A DNA stretch of 64,000 bases from Vallitalea sp. (GTDB taxonomy: Bacteria; Bacillota; Clostridia; Lachnospirales; Vallitaleaceae): positions 1-64,000 of the forward strand of contig NZ_JAOARO010000088.1 of NCBI RefSeq assembly GCF_025211055.1, read 5' to 3'. The first letter of the stretch is position 1; every line of letters starts with the position of its first letter. A model generated the notes under the pieces. The model was given only the letters and a program-made list of their open reading frames with translations. It made no database searches and was not told where the DNA came from. Positions 15,848-24,888 of this stretch are shown piece by piece. The position numbers and the translations under genes were made by a program.

Positions 15848-17011
15848 ATGAAGAAAATAATTAGTACAATAATATACATATTCATGATTGCTATAATGTT
15901 AACCTGCAATATTGCTTCTGCAAAAGATTGCAATGATGAACCAAAAAAATTATATGCATACTCTGCTTTGTTAATGGATAAAAAAACAGGAAGAGTATTA
16001 TGGGAGAAAAAAGGTTTTGAAGAAAGAGCTATGGCAAGTACAACTAAGATTATGACTTGTATAATAGCTCTTGAGTCATGCGAACTTGACGAAATAGTAA
16101 AGGTGAGCAAAGAAGCATCAAAAGCCCCTAAGGTAAAATTATATATTAGACCAGATGAGGAATATTATCTGGGAGATTTGTTACATGCTTTAATGTTGAT
16201 TTCGTCTAATGATGTAGCTGTTGCAATAGCGGAGCATGTAGCAGGTTCTACTGAAGAATTTTGCAAATTGATGACTAAGAAGGCTAAGCAGATTGGTGCT
16301 ATAAATACATGTTACAAAACGCCTAATGGTCTTGATGCAGATGGTCACTATACTACGGCATATGATTTAGCCCTTATAACAAGATATGCTCTTAATAATG
16401 AGACTTTTATGAAGCTTATTAATACACCATCTATAAGCTTTTGTGAAATAAAAGAAGGTAGAAACTTCAATATATCTAACAAAAATGCTTTTTTAAAGAT
16501 GTTTGACGGAGCTAATGGAGTAAAGACAGGCTACACTTCAAAAGCTGGTTATTGTTTTGTAGGTTCTGCTAAAAGAGGAGAACTAGAATTAATATCTGTG
16601 GTTTTAGCATCAGGTTGGCCTAATAATAGAACTTATCGATGGAACGATACTACAAAAATCATGAATTATGGATTTAATAATTATAAAACCAAAACAGTAT
16701 TGACTAGTAATAAACATGTGTGCCAAGTTGGAGTAAAAAAAGGTATTGGAGAAGCTATAGATGTATTAACATCACAAGATGTTGATATAACGTTGTCCAA
16801 AAATGAAAAAGTATATATACTATATAATGTTAATCCTAATATAATAGCTCCAGTTGAAATTGGGGAAAATGTAGGTAACGCAGAAATATATGTTGATGGT
16901 AAACATTACCTTTCAGTACCACTCATAACCAATACAGAAATTAAAAAGATTACTTATAAACACATATTCAATAAAGTACTTGAAAGATTTCTATTGTTTT
17001 CATGTAACTAA
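15848..17011 (+). CDS. second D-alanyl-D-alanine carboxypeptidase, DacF-like
   Basis: Predicted 387 residues from ATG 15848; ATG 15839 directly abuts the AAGAAAG site and would add MIK. Signal peptide residues 1-26. Serine-enzyme motifs are intact: STTK (near residue 62), SSN (near 118) and KTGYTS (near 224). A C-terminal beta domain and a hydrophobic end follow. It removes terminal D-Ala from peptidoglycan outside the cell. It shares the catalytic layout of the dacF at 6307 but differs enough to be an old paralogue; the scpB-dacF-rluB neighbourhood is common in spore-forming clostridia. A distinct stage-specific role is likely but not shown by the sequence. Confidence 0.92.
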   Translation: MKKIISTIIYIFMIAIMLTCNIASAKDCNDEPKKLYAYSALLMDKKTGRVLWEKKGFEERAMASTTKIMTCIIALESCELDEIVKVSKEASKAPKVKLYIRPDEEYYLGDLLHALMLISSNDVAVAIAEHVAGSTEEFCKLMTKKAKQIGAINTCYKTPNGLDADGHYTTAYDLALITRYALNNETFMKLINTPSISFCEIKEGRNFNISNKNAFLKMFDGANGVKTGYTSKAGYCFVGSAKRGELELISVVLASGWPNNRTYRWNDTTKIMNYGFNNYKTKTVLTSNKHVCQVGVKKGIGEAIDVLTSQDVDITLSKNEKVYILYNVNPNIIAPVEIGENVGNAEIYVDGKHYLSVPLITNTEIKKITYKHIFNKVLERFLLFSCN

Positions 17012-17056
17012 TAAATTTATATCTTTATGATTAATATGATTAGGAAGGGAAAATAA

Positions 17057-17767
17057 ATGGTAATTAGATTACAAAAATATTTGGCTGATGCAGGTATTGC
17101 CTCTAGAAGAAAATGTGAAAGTTATATAATTGAAGGTAAAGTATCGGTTAATGGAAGAGTTGTTAAAGAACTTGGAAGCAAAATAGATTCTGATAAAGAT
17201 ATAGTAAAATATAATGGAAGAATTGTTAAAAATAACTCTAACTTAATATATATTATGTTAAATAAACCTACTGGTTATATAACTAGTGTTTCAGATGAAA
17301 AAGGAAGAAAGACAGTAATGGATCTCATAGATATTAATATCAGAGTATATCCTATTGGTAGACTTGATTATAATACCAGTGGGTTATTACTTCTTACTAA
17401 TGATGGTGATTTAACTTATAAATTGACTCATCCAAAACATGAAGTTGAGAAAAAATATATAGTAACTGTTAAAGGTGTGCCTTCAGAAGAAAAACTCAAT
17501 GAATTAAGAAAGGGAACTGATTTGGGAGTTTATAAGACATCTCATTCCCAAATAAGCGTTCTTCAAAGCAGAATAGACAAAACAAAATTAAAAGTAGTAA
17601 TTCATGAAGGTAAGAATCGACAGGTTCGGAAAATGTTTGAACATATAGGTTGTCCAGTAATAAAACTTCAAAGAGTAGCTATTGGAAAACTAAAAATTAA
17701 AGGTTTATCTCAGGGTAAATATAGACATCTAAGTAAAGATGAACTTAATTATATTAAAAATTTATAA
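17057..17767 (+). CDS. rluB: 23S rRNA pseudouridine synthase, RluB type
   Basis: Predicted 236 residues. The N-terminal S4 RNA-binding domain has RLQKYLADAGIASRRKCESYI. The catalytic domain has GRLDYNTSGLLLLTNDGDL with the nucleophilic Asp, and GKNRQVRKMFEHIGCPV near the end. The RsuA/RluB/RluE branch modifies U2605-equivalent in 23S rRNA or U516 in 16S rRNA; RluB is the usual single copy next to scpAB in Firmicutes. RBS AGGAAGGG precedes ATG. A hairpin follows the stop at once. Confidence 0.93.
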   Translation: MVIRLQKYLADAGIASRRKCESYIIEGKVSVNGRVVKELGSKIDSDKDIVKYNGRIVKNNSNLIYIMLNKPTGYITSVSDEKGRKTVMDLIDINIRVYPIGRLDYNTSGLLLLTNDGDLTYKLTHPKHEVEKKYIVTVKGVPSEEKLNELRKGTDLGVYKTSHSQISVLQSRIDKTKLKVVIHEGKNRQVRKMFEHIGCPVIKLQRVAIGKLKIKGLSQGKYRHLSKDELNYIKNL

Positions 17768-17778
17768 GATTTATATAT

Positions 17779-17826
17779 CCCCCAAAGAAAATAAGATAAA
17801 ACTGTTTTATTATGCTCTTTGGGGTT
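17779..17826 (+). terminator. hairpin between rluB and mnmM
   Basis: CCCCAAAGA (17780-17788) pairs with TCTTTGGGG (17816-17824), with further pairing in the loop (ATAAAAC/GTTTTAT), then TTTAAT. It starts 13 bases after the rluB stop. The T-tract is short, so termination may be partial, allowing read-through to mnmM. Confidence 0.7.
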
Positions 17827-17858
17827 TAATATGTTGGTATTTAAAGGAGGTGATTTAC

Positions 17859-18419
17859 ATGTTTGAACCTAAAATCACTGACACTGTGCAAAAAATTATA
17901 AAAGCATATATCAATGAGGGAGATACAGTTATAGATGCTACTATTGGAAACGGTTATGATACAGTTTTTTTAGCTGAGCAGGTAGGTAATAATGGACAAG
18001 TCTATGGCTTTGATATTCAAGATATTGCAATAAGGTCAACAAAAGAAAAATTAGATGAAAAAAAATTGTTAAATAGGGTAACACTAATAAAGGACTCTCA
18101 TGAATGTATCAAAAACTATATTAAGAGTTCAGTAAAAGTTGCTATGTTCAATTTAGGTTATCTTCCAAGTGGAGATAAAGAAATAATTACTAAACCTAAG
18201 TCCACTATAAATGCTATAGAAAATACACTTTATTTATTAGAAAAAAATGGTCTGGTTTCAATTATTTCTTATTATGGACATAAAGGCGGTATGTTAGAAA
18301 AAAATGAAGTAAATAAATATTTAGGAGAATTAAATAATAAGCAATATGACGTAATATCTATTGCTTATGAAAATAGGAAAATGAATGCCCCTATTATTTA
18401 TTTAGTAAGGAAAAAATAG
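17859..18419 (+). CDS. mnmM: tRNA 5-aminomethyl-2-thiouridine methyltransferase (YtqB-like)
   Basis: Predicted 186 residues from ATG 17859, nine bases after AAGGAGG; the longer open frame from 17739 overlaps rluB and the hairpin and lacks a site. It is a Rossmann SAM methyltransferase with VIDATIGNGYDTVFLAE (motif I, DATxGxGxDT) and MFNLGYLPSGDK (the conserved NLGYLPG/SGDK signature of the family). YtqB/MnmM methylates nm5s2U34 to mnm5s2U34 in tRNA of Gram-positives that lack the MnmC methyltransferase. The C-terminal HKGG and NRKMNAPI elements also fit. The function follows from family knowledge. Confidence 0.88.
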   Translation: MFEPKITDTVQKIIKAYINEGDTVIDATIGNGYDTVFLAEQVGNNGQVYGFDIQDIAIRSTKEKLDEKKLLNRVTLIKDSHECIKNYIKSSVKVAMFNLGYLPSGDKEIITKPKSTINAIENTLYLLEKNGLVSIISYYGHKGGMLEKNEVNKYLGELNNKQYDVISIAYENRKMNAPIIYLVRKK

Positions 18420-18441
18420 TTGCTTATTTCGTGAAATATAC

Positions 18442-18470
18442 TTGATATTTGCAACGAATTAATGTAAAAT
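18442..18470 (+). promoter_or_regulatory. promoter of the decarboxylase operon
   Basis: TTGATA (18442-18447) and TAAAAT (18465-18470) are separated by 17 bases. The start would be near 18476, giving a 50-base leader with GGAGGG before the ATG at 18527. Confidence 0.7.
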
Positions 18471-18526
18471 GATACTTGGTGAAGATTGCATTGTTTTACA
18501 TAAACATAAAAATGGAGGGTTAATGC

Positions 18527-20059
18527 ATGAGTATTCAAAACATGATCAATGAACTCACTAACCGTCGAAATGTTATTGAAACAGGTAGAGAAGAAGCAAT
18601 TAGCAAGATACATGCTGATTCTAAATTGACGGCTAGAGAAAGAATTGAAGAACTACTTGACACTAATAGCTTTGTTGAGATTGGTGCGTTCGTAAAGCAC
18701 CGTACAACTGATTTTAATTTAAGTGTTAAGGATACTCCAGCTGATGGCGTTGTAACTGGTTATGGTACTGTTGAAGGAAGATTAGTATACGTATATAGCC
18801 AAGACGTAACAGTACTTGGTGGTGCATTAGGTGAAATGCATGCTAAGAAAATATGTGCTGTTTACGATATGGCTATGAAAATGGGTGCTCCAATAATTGC
18901 GTTACTTGATTCAGCAGGAGTTAGACTTCAAGAATCTACAGATGCACTTGATGGGTTCGGACAAATTTTCTTGAAGCAGACGCTAGCATCAGGAGTTGTA
19001 CCACAAATTACAGCTGTTCTTGGTACATGTGGAGGAGGAGCTACAATTATTCCTTCTTTATCAGATTTCACATTTATGACTAATAAGGCTACTAGTTTAT
19101 TTGTTAATAGTCCTAATTCTTTAGATAGTAAAACTGAGACATTAGAAACTATGGCAAGTGCTGATTTCCATTCTAAAGAAACCGGCATTGTTGATTTTGT
19201 ATGCGAAGATGAAAGAGATTTATTAGCCAAGTTAAGAAATTTTGTTAACTTATTACCTTCAAATAATTTTGAAGAAGCTCCAATATTTGATACAAACGAT
19301 GATCTTAATAGGGTATCAAACGAATTAAATGAAATTGCTTCAGAAGATTTAACTGCAGGAATTGATATGAAACTAGTTATTTCTCAGATTGCTGATAATA
19401 ATATGTTCGTTGAAACTAAAGCAAACTATGCAGTGTCAATGTTAACAGGCTTTATTAGATTAAATGGACAAACTGTAGGAGTATTAGCAAATCAAAGCGT
19501 AGGAAATGATGGTTTACTTACTTCTTCCGCTTGTGAAAAAGGAACTAAATTTATTGGATTTTGTGATTCTTTTAACATTCCAGTTGTAACTTTAACTGAT
19601 GTTGCTGGATACAATGCTACAGTAGCAGAAGAAAAGATAGGAATCTCAAAATTAGTATCAAAATTACTTTGTGCTTTTGCAAGTGCAACAGTTCCAAAAG
19701 TAAATATTGTTGTAGGCAGAGGTTATGGAACTGCTTATGTTGCTATGAATAGTAAACATATAGGTGCAGATTTTGTATACGCTTGGCCAAATAGTAAAGT
19801 ATCTATGATGAATGCAGATTCAGCTGTTAGAATAATGTATGCTGATGAGTTAAGTAAAACTAGTATCTCTACTGAAGATATTAACAATAAAACTGCAGAA
19901 TATGAAGAACTTCAAGCTAGTCCATATGCTGCAGCAAGTAGAGGATATGTTGATGATATTATTGAACCAGCTGCTACAAGAAAGCGTGTTATAGTTGCAT
20001 TAGAAATGCTATATAGCAAGAGAGAATCAAGACCTGAAAAAAAACATGTAACTGTTTAA
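18527..20059 (+). CDS. mmdA: carboxyltransferase, methylmalonyl-CoA decarboxylase alpha type
   Basis: Predicted 510 residues, the length of MmdA and PccB proteins. It has two crotonase-fold halves: the N-half with KLTARERIEELLD, LLDSAGVRLQEST and CGGGATIIP (oxyanion), and the C-half with GFCDSFNIPVVTLTDVAGY, VVGRGYGTAYVAMNSKHIGADFVYAWPN. The family moves CO2 between an acyl-CoA and biotin on the carrier protein. Next to oadG-, biotin carrier- and oadB-type genes it would take CO2 from methylmalonyl-CoA (or another acyl-CoA) so that the beta subunit can release it and pump Na+. Glutaconyl-CoA decarboxylase alpha is longer, so less likely. The exact acyl-CoA cannot be read from sequence. Confidence 0.88.
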   Translation: MSIQNMINELTNRRNVIETGREEAISKIHADSKLTARERIEELLDTNSFVEIGAFVKHRTTDFNLSVKDTPADGVVTGYGTVEGRLVYVYSQDVTVLGGALGEMHAKKICAVYDMAMKMGAPIIALLDSAGVRLQESTDALDGFGQIFLKQTLASGVVPQITAVLGTCGGGATIIPSLSDFTFMTNKATSLFVNSPNSLDSKTETLETMASADFHSKETGIVDFVCEDERDLLAKLRNFVNLLPSNNFEEAPIFDTNDDLNRVSNELNEIASEDLTAGIDMKLVISQIADNNMFVETKANYAVSMLTGFIRLNGQTVGVLANQSVGNDGLLTSSACEKGTKFIGFCDSFNIPVVTLTDVAGYNATVAEEKIGISKLVSKLLCAFASATVPKVNIVVGRGYGTAYVAMNSKHIGADFVYAWPNSKVSMMNADSAVRIMYADELSKTSISTEDINNKTAEYEELQASPYAAASRGYVDDIIEPAATRKRVIVALEMLYSKRESRPEKKHVTV

Positions 20060-20075
20060 ATGAGGTGAATTTAAT

Positions 20076-20378
20076 ATGAGTAACTTATCTGAAGGTGTAA
20101 TTGCACTTATAAGTGGAATGGGAATAGTATTTGCAGTACTTATACTGATTGCTGTAATTATATGGGCATTCAAGTTCATTAAACAACCAGGTAAAAAAGA
20201 AGTTGTAGTTAAAGAACCACTTCCTGTTAAAGCACCTGTAGAAGTGGAAGAAGAACCAGATGACTTAGAATTAGTCGCTGTTATTACTGCTGCTATTGCA
20301 GCATCTCTTAATACTACAACTGATAAATTGCAAGTAAAATCTTTTAGAAAAATAGGTTCAAATAGATCAAGATGGTAG
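20076..20378 (+). CDS. oadG: decarboxylase gamma/delta subunit, OadG-like
   Basis: Predicted 100 residues, with one N-terminal transmembrane segment (about residues 10-32: LISGMGIVFAVLILIAVIIW) and a short polar tail containing PVKAPVEVEEEPDDLELVAVITAAIAA. This is the OadG/MmdD shape: a membrane anchor with an acidic, Ala/Pro-rich tail that holds the peripheral carboxyltransferase to the membrane pump. The tail ends with SFRKIGSNRSRW, as in many clostridial OadG proteins. It starts 17 bases after the carboxyltransferase gene with RBS GAGGTG, consistent with one operon. Confidence 0.88.
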   Translation: MSNLSEGVIALISGMGIVFAVLILIAVIIWAFKFIKQPGKKEVVVKEPLPVKAPVEVEEEPDDLELVAVITAAIAASLNTTTDKLQVKSFRKIGSNRSRW

Positions 20379-20450
20379 TTTAGAGATAATAATTTTAAAT
20401 GAAAACTTTTGTTAAAAATTGTTAGCAAATATTTGATAGGAGGATTTATC

Positions 20451-20828
20451 ATGAGAAATTTTCAAGTTACTGTTAATGGTAATACATACGAAGTTGCTGT
20501 AGAGGAATTAGGAAACGGACAAATTGCAACTCCTGTAGTATCAGCACCAACAGCAGTACCTAATAAAGCAGCAGCGCCTGCAAAGAAACCAGCCGCAGCA
20601 TCAGCTCCAGCAGGAGCGACTAAAGTAACTGCTCCAATGCAAGGTAAAATAGTAGATGTTAAAGTATCAGGTGGACAACAAGTTCAAGCAGGTGATGTAC
20701 TTGCTATACTTGAAGCTATGAAGATGGAAAATGAAGTCGTAGCTCCAACAGCTGGTACAGTTGCTTCAGTAAATGTTTCAGCAGGACAAAGCGTTGAGAC
20801 AGGAGATTTAATCGTATCTCTAAACTAA
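20451..20828 (+). CDS. biotin carrier protein of the decarboxylase
   Basis: Predicted 125 residues from ATG 20451, nine bases after AGGAGG; an upstream frame to 20409 has no site. It has an N-terminal [19 protein letters not shown] domain, a flexible Ala/Pro/Lys linker (about residues 30-58), and a C-terminal biotinyl domain with EAMKMENEV, whose central Lys carries biotin. It shuttles CO2 between the carboxyltransferases and the membrane beta subunit. The linker length is typical of sodium-pump carriers such as MmdC and GcdC and of the 1.3S transcarboxylase subunit. Confidence 0.95.
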   Translation: MRNFQVTVNGNTYEVAVEELGNGQIATPVVSAPTAVPNKAAAPAKKPAAASAPAGATKVTAPMQGKIVDVKVSGGQQVQAGDVLAILEAMKMENEVVAPTAGTVASVNVSAGQSVETGDLIVSLN

Positions 20829-20859
20829 GAATTAAACATAGTAGGGAGGTAACAAGGTA

Positions 20860-22035
20860 ATGGAATTTTGGAGTAGGCTTGGAGATGCTTTGTTAGGATT
20901 TGTTCAAGATACTGGTATTTACTGGATTGTTGATAAATTTACAGCTGAAGAACAAGCTTGGCGAAATATAATTATGATAGTTGTTGCATTAACATTAATG
21001 TATCTAGCTATTAAAAAAGAATATGAACCATTATTATTACTACCAATTTCATTTGGTATGTTGTTAGTTAACTTGCCTTTAAGTGGAGTTATGAATGAAC
21101 CTGTAGGAGATCAAATAGGTGGATTACTTCATTACCTATATCAAGGAGACGAACTTGGTATATTCCCACCATTAATCTTTATGGGTGTAGGAGTTATGAC
21201 AGATTTTGGACCACTACTCGCGAATCCTAAAAGTTTCTTATTAGGTGCAGCCGCTCAGTTTGGTATCTTTTTCGCATTCTTTGGAGCTTTAATTTTAGGA
21301 TTTACACCTGAACAAGCAGCTTCTATAGGTATTATTGGTGGAGCTGATGGTCCTACAGCAATTTTCACAACAATACAGTTGGCTAAGGAGCTACTAGGGC
21401 CTATTGCAGTTGCTGCTTATTCGTATATGTCATTAGTACCTATTATTCAACCACCAATTATGAAGGCTTTAACGTCTAAAGAAGAACGTATGATTAAGAT
21501 GGAACAATTAAGACCAGTATCACAATTAGAAAAGATACTATTCCCAATTGTTGTTACTATAGTAGTTATACTTATTTTACCATCAACAGCACCACTTATT
21601 GGTATGCTTATGTTTGGTAATCTTATAAAAGTTTCTGGTGTTACTGAAAAACTTGCTGATACAGCTTCTAATGCACTTATGTATATTGTAACAATATTCT
21701 TAGGTATTACTGTTGGTGCTACAGCAAGTGCTGAAAAGTTTTTAACAATAGATACTCTTAAGATATTAGCGTTAGGATTAATTGCTTTTGCAATTGGTAC
21801 TGCTACAGGTGTTATATTTGGTAAAATTATGTGTAAATTATCTGGTGGTAAGATTAACCCATTAATCGGAGCTGCTGGTGTATCAGCTGTTCCTATGGCA
21901 GCTAGAGTTGTTCAAAAGGTAGGACAAAAAGAAAACCCATCAAATTTCTTATTAATGCATGCTATGGGACCTAACGTAGCAGGTGTTATTGGTTCAGCAG
22001 TTGCTGCTGGGGTATTCTTAACATTATATAAATAA
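20860..22035 (+). CDS. oadB: sodium-pumping decarboxylase beta subunit
   Basis: Predicted 391 residues with about nine to eleven membrane segments. Family signatures: [33 protein letters not shown], with the essential Asp in [22 protein letters not shown]; and [17 protein letters not shown] with [15 protein letters not shown]. It decarboxylates carboxybiotin and couples the release of CO2 to export of about two Na+ ions. OadB, MmdB and GcdB cannot be told apart from sequence alone. It lies between the carrier gene and a second carboxyltransferase gene in one tight operon; RBS GGGAGG precedes ATG. Confidence 0.95.
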   Translation: MEFWSRLGDALLGFVQDTGIYWIVDKFTAEEQAWRNIIMIVVALTLMYLAIKKEYEPLLLLPISFGMLLVNLPLSGVMNEPVGDQIGGLLHYLYQGDELGIFPPLIFMGVGVMTDFGPLLANPKSFLLGAAAQFGIFFAFFGALILGFTPEQAASIGIIGGADGPTAIFTTIQLAKELLGPIAVAAYSYMSLVPIIQPPIMKALTSKEERMIKMEQLRPVSQLEKILFPIVVTIVVILILPSTAPLIGMLMFGNLIKVSGVTEKLADTASNALMYIVTIFLGITVGATASAEKFLTIDTLKILALGLIAFAIGTATGVIFGKIMCKLSGGKINPLIGAAGVSAVPMAARVVQKVGQKENPSNFLLMHAMGPNVAGVIGSAVAAGVFLTLYK

Positions 22036-22099
22036 TTAAGTGTAATATAAGTAAATATACACTTAGGTAGAAAGTCAATGATTATAGGAGGTTTAAGAT

Positions 22100-23509
22100 A
22101 TGGCTGTGAATAAAAGACCTGTAAAAATTACAGATACCATACTTAGAGACGCTCACCAATCACTAATAGCCACTAGAATGAAAACTGAAGATATGCTTCC
22201 TATTGTAGAGAAATTAGACAAAGTAGGATATCATTCAGTTGAATGTTGGGGTGGAGCAACATTTGATGCTTGCTTGCGTTTCCTTAAGGAAGATCCATGG
22301 GAGAGACTTAGAAAGTTAAGAGATGGATTCAAAAATACGAAATTACAAATGTTATTAAGAGGTCAAAATATCTTAGGATATAGACATTATGCAGATGATG
22401 TAGTTGAATATTTTGTTCAAAAGACTATTGCTAATGGTATAGATATTCTTCGTATATTTGATGCTTTAAATGATCCGAGAAATCTAAAAACTGCAATAGA
22501 TGCAACTAAAAAAGAAGGCGGTCACGCTCAGATTGCTATTTCTTATACTCTAAGTGAAGTACATACATTAGAGTATTATGCAAAACTTGCAAAACAATTA
22601 GAAGATATGGGTGCTGACTCTATATGTATTAAAGATATGGCTGGATTATTAGTTCCATATTCAGCAACAGAATTAGTTAAGACATTAAAAGAAACTGTAA
22701 AAGTTCCAATTCAGTTACATGCTCACTATACTAGTGGTGTTGCAGCAATGACTTATTTAAAAGCTGTTGAAGCTGGAGCAGATATCATTGATACTGCAAT
22801 GTCACCATTCTCAATGGGAACAGCTCAACCTGCTACAGAAGTTATGGTTGAAACATTCAAAGGAACACCTTATGATACAGGATTCGATCAAGATCTATTA
22901 TCAGATATAGCTGATTATTTCAGACCACAAAGAGAAAAAGCTCTAGAAAGTGGATTAATGAATCCAAAAGTACTAGGTGTTAATATTAAAACATTATTAT
23001 ACCAAGTACCAGGTGGTATGTTATCTAATTTAGTATCACAACTTCAAAAACAAAACGCAGAAGACAAATTCTATGACGTTCTTGAAGAAATACCAAGAGT
23101 TAGAGCTGATTATGGATATCCACCACTTGTTACACCTTCAAGTCAGATTGTAGGAACACAGGCTGTACTTAACGTACTTTCTGGTCAAAGATATAAGATG
23201 GTAACAAAAGAATCTAAAGCTTTAGTTAGAGGAGAATATGGAAGAACTCCTGTTCCAATCAGTGATAAAGTTAAGAAAATAATTATTGGTAATGAAAAAC
23301 AAATAACTTGTCGACCAGCTGATTTAATTAAGCCTGAACTTAAGAAAATAGAATCTGAAATGACAAGATATAAACAACAAGATGAAGATGTTTTATCTTA
23401 TGCGTTATTCGCACAAGTTGCAGAAGATTTCTTCAAATACAGAGAAGCACAACAAACTAAAGTAGATCCTAATATGGCTGATAAGGATAATAAGGTATAC
23501 CCTGTATAG
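22100..23509 (+). CDS. oadA: pyruvate/oxaloacetate carboxyltransferase (OadA-type, 5S-like)
   Basis: Predicted 469 residues, a TIM-barrel carboxyltransferase: KITDTILRDAHQSLIATRM, with the metal-binding and catalytic region ECWGGATFD, LRGQNILGYRHYADDVVE, CIKDMAGLL with the carbamylated Lys, and HAHYTSGV. The C-terminal domain lacks an attached biotin domain, so the carrier must be the separate protein at 20451. It transfers CO2 between oxaloacetate and biotin. The length matches the 5S transcarboxylase subunit and the truncated OadA of clostridia. Its presence beside an MmdA-type enzyme gives the operon two substrate doors. RBS AGGAGG; terminator at 23523. Confidence 0.94.
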   Translation: MAVNKRPVKITDTILRDAHQSLIATRMKTEDMLPIVEKLDKVGYHSVECWGGATFDACLRFLKEDPWERLRKLRDGFKNTKLQMLLRGQNILGYRHYADDVVEYFVQKTIANGIDILRIFDALNDPRNLKTAIDATKKEGGHAQIAISYTLSEVHTLEYYAKLAKQLEDMGADSICIKDMAGLLVPYSATELVKTLKETVKVPIQLHAHYTSGVAAMTYLKAVEAGADIIDTAMSPFSMGTAQPATEVMVETFKGTPYDTGFDQDLLSDIADYFRPQREKALESGLMNPKVLGVNIKTLLYQVPGGMLSNLVSQLQKQNAEDKFYDVLEEIPRVRADYGYPPLVTPSSQIVGTQAVLNVLSGQRYKMVTKESKALVRGEYGRTPVPISDKVKKIIIGNEKQITCRPADLIKPELKKIESEMTRYKQQDEDVLSYALFAQVAEDFFKYREAQQTKVDPNMADKDNKVYPV

Positions 23510-23522
23510 CTCTTAATATAAT

Positions 23523-23558
23523 AAAGCTGGTACCTTTTGGTACTGGTTTTATTTTTTT
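23523..23558 (+). terminator. terminator of the decarboxylase operon
   Basis: AAAGCTGGTACC (23523-23534) pairs with GGTACTGGTTTT (23539-23550), with three wobble pairs and a TTTT loop, followed by ATTTTTTT. It ends the operon 13 bases after the oadA stop. Confidence 0.88.
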
Positions 23559-23939
23559 AATAGAAGGATTAGAAGTATATTTATTATTATCTCAACTTTA
23601 CTTTTTTTATAAGCCATAAGTACTTTTGTATATGCATATTTTATTAATTAAAATATATTGTAAAATTATTTTTATTAATATATAATAATATTAATATACA
23701 AAAAAATAACAATGCCTAGATTCTATACAAGATATAGTGATTATGAAGGATTAACAACAATATATTGTATAGAAAGTTATACAGAACTATTTTTTGTTAA
23801 TTAATTATAACAATCTATAAAGTGATAAAAAGAAAATAATTCGTTATATTAAGTTATTGGTATAAAAATCTAGTACATAATATTTTTAATATACATAAAA
23901 ACTTTGATAGTGAATTAATAATGTTAGAGAGGTATTAAT
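23559..23939. other. AT-rich gap with two dyads before the RpiR gene
   Basis: Two dyads are visible. TATTAATAT (23673-23681) / ATATTAATA (23688-23696) has a six-base spacer. TTCTATACAA (23721-23730) / TTGTATAGAA (23765-23774) is ten perfect bases with a 34-base spacer, either a looped operator pair or an RNA hairpin. No promoter stands out in this very AT-rich stretch. Confidence 0.4.
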
Positions 23940-24860
23940 ATGCATAGACAAAATGATTTGATGAAAAGGATTAATAATTCCTACCCAAAACTTAGTAAAG
24001 GGCAAAAATTATTAGCAAATTATATATTAGAACATTACGAGAAGGCAGTTTTTCTTACAGCTGCAAAGCTAGGTAAGATAGTTGGCGTAAGTGAGTCAAC
24101 AGTAGTAAGGTTTGCTAATGAACTTGGTTATGATGGTTATCCAAAGTTACAAAGAGCCCTTGAAGAATTAGTTAAGACCAAATTAACTTCATTCCAAAGA
24201 GTTGAGGTGACATCAGATAGAATTGACAAAAATCATGTACTAAAATCAGTTTTACAATCGGATGCAGAAAAGATTAAGCATACCCTAGAAGAAATTGATG
24301 AAGATATATTTAATGAAGCAACCAAGATGATACTTGGAGCTAGGAAAATCTATATACTAGGTGTAAGAAGTTGTGCCTCTTTAGCAGGTTTTTTAGGTTT
24401 TTATTTTAATTTAATATTTGATAATACTAAATTAATTCATACAAATAGTGTAAGTGAAATGTTTGAGCAGATTTATAGAATTGGTCCGGAAGATGTAGTA
24501 ATAGGAATTAGTTTTCCAAGATATTCAAAGCGTACTAAAAAAGCTATGGAATTTGCTAAAAATAGAGATGCACAGGTAATTGCTATAACAGATAGTTATT
24601 TATCCCCATTGATACAATTTGCTGATTGCAGTCTTATAGCTAGAAGTGATATGGCTTCATTTGTAGATTCATTAGTAGCACCACTAAGCTTGATTAATGC
24701 ATTGATAGTTGCATTATGTATTAAAAAGCAAGATGAAGTGTTAGATACCTTAGAGAATCTGGAAAAAGTATGGAGTGAATATCAAGTATACGACAATGAA
24801 GAAGATTATAATATGAATTACAATATACAATCAAAAAATAACACCGATATATTAGAATAG
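23940..24860 (+). CDS. MurR/RpiR-family transcriptional regulator
   Basis: Predicted 306 residues. Residues 1-78 are the RpiR helix-turn-helix (YPKLSKGQKLLANYILEHYE; KIVGVSESTVVRFANELGYDGYPKLQ). Residues 120-250 are a SIS sugar-phosphate isomerase-like domain (IYILGVRSCASLAGFL; DVVIGISFPRYSKRTKKAMEF; VIAITDSYLSPL) that would sense a phosphosugar. The Asn-rich tail after residue 285 is unusual but low in information. RBS AGAGAGG precedes ATG. It is followed after 28 bases by a BaiN-like flavoprotein, which is often next to an RpiR gene in clostridia. No sugar catabolic genes adjoin, so the effector is unknown. Confidence 0.93.
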   Translation: MHRQNDLMKRINNSYPKLSKGQKLLANYILEHYEKAVFLTAAKLGKIVGVSESTVVRFANELGYDGYPKLQRALEELVKTKLTSFQRVEVTSDRIDKNHVLKSVLQSDAEKIKHTLEEIDEDIFNEATKMILGARKIYILGVRSCASLAGFLGFYFNLIFDNTKLIHTNSVSEMFEQIYRIGPEDVVIGISFPRYSKRTKKAMEFAKNRDAQVIAITDSYLSPLIQFADCSLIARSDMASFVDSLVAPLSLINALIVALCIKKQDEVLDTLENLEKVWSEYQVYDNEEDYNMNYNIQSKNNTDILE

Positions 24861-24888
24861 TTAATATATGAAAGGACTTGAATAAGTA

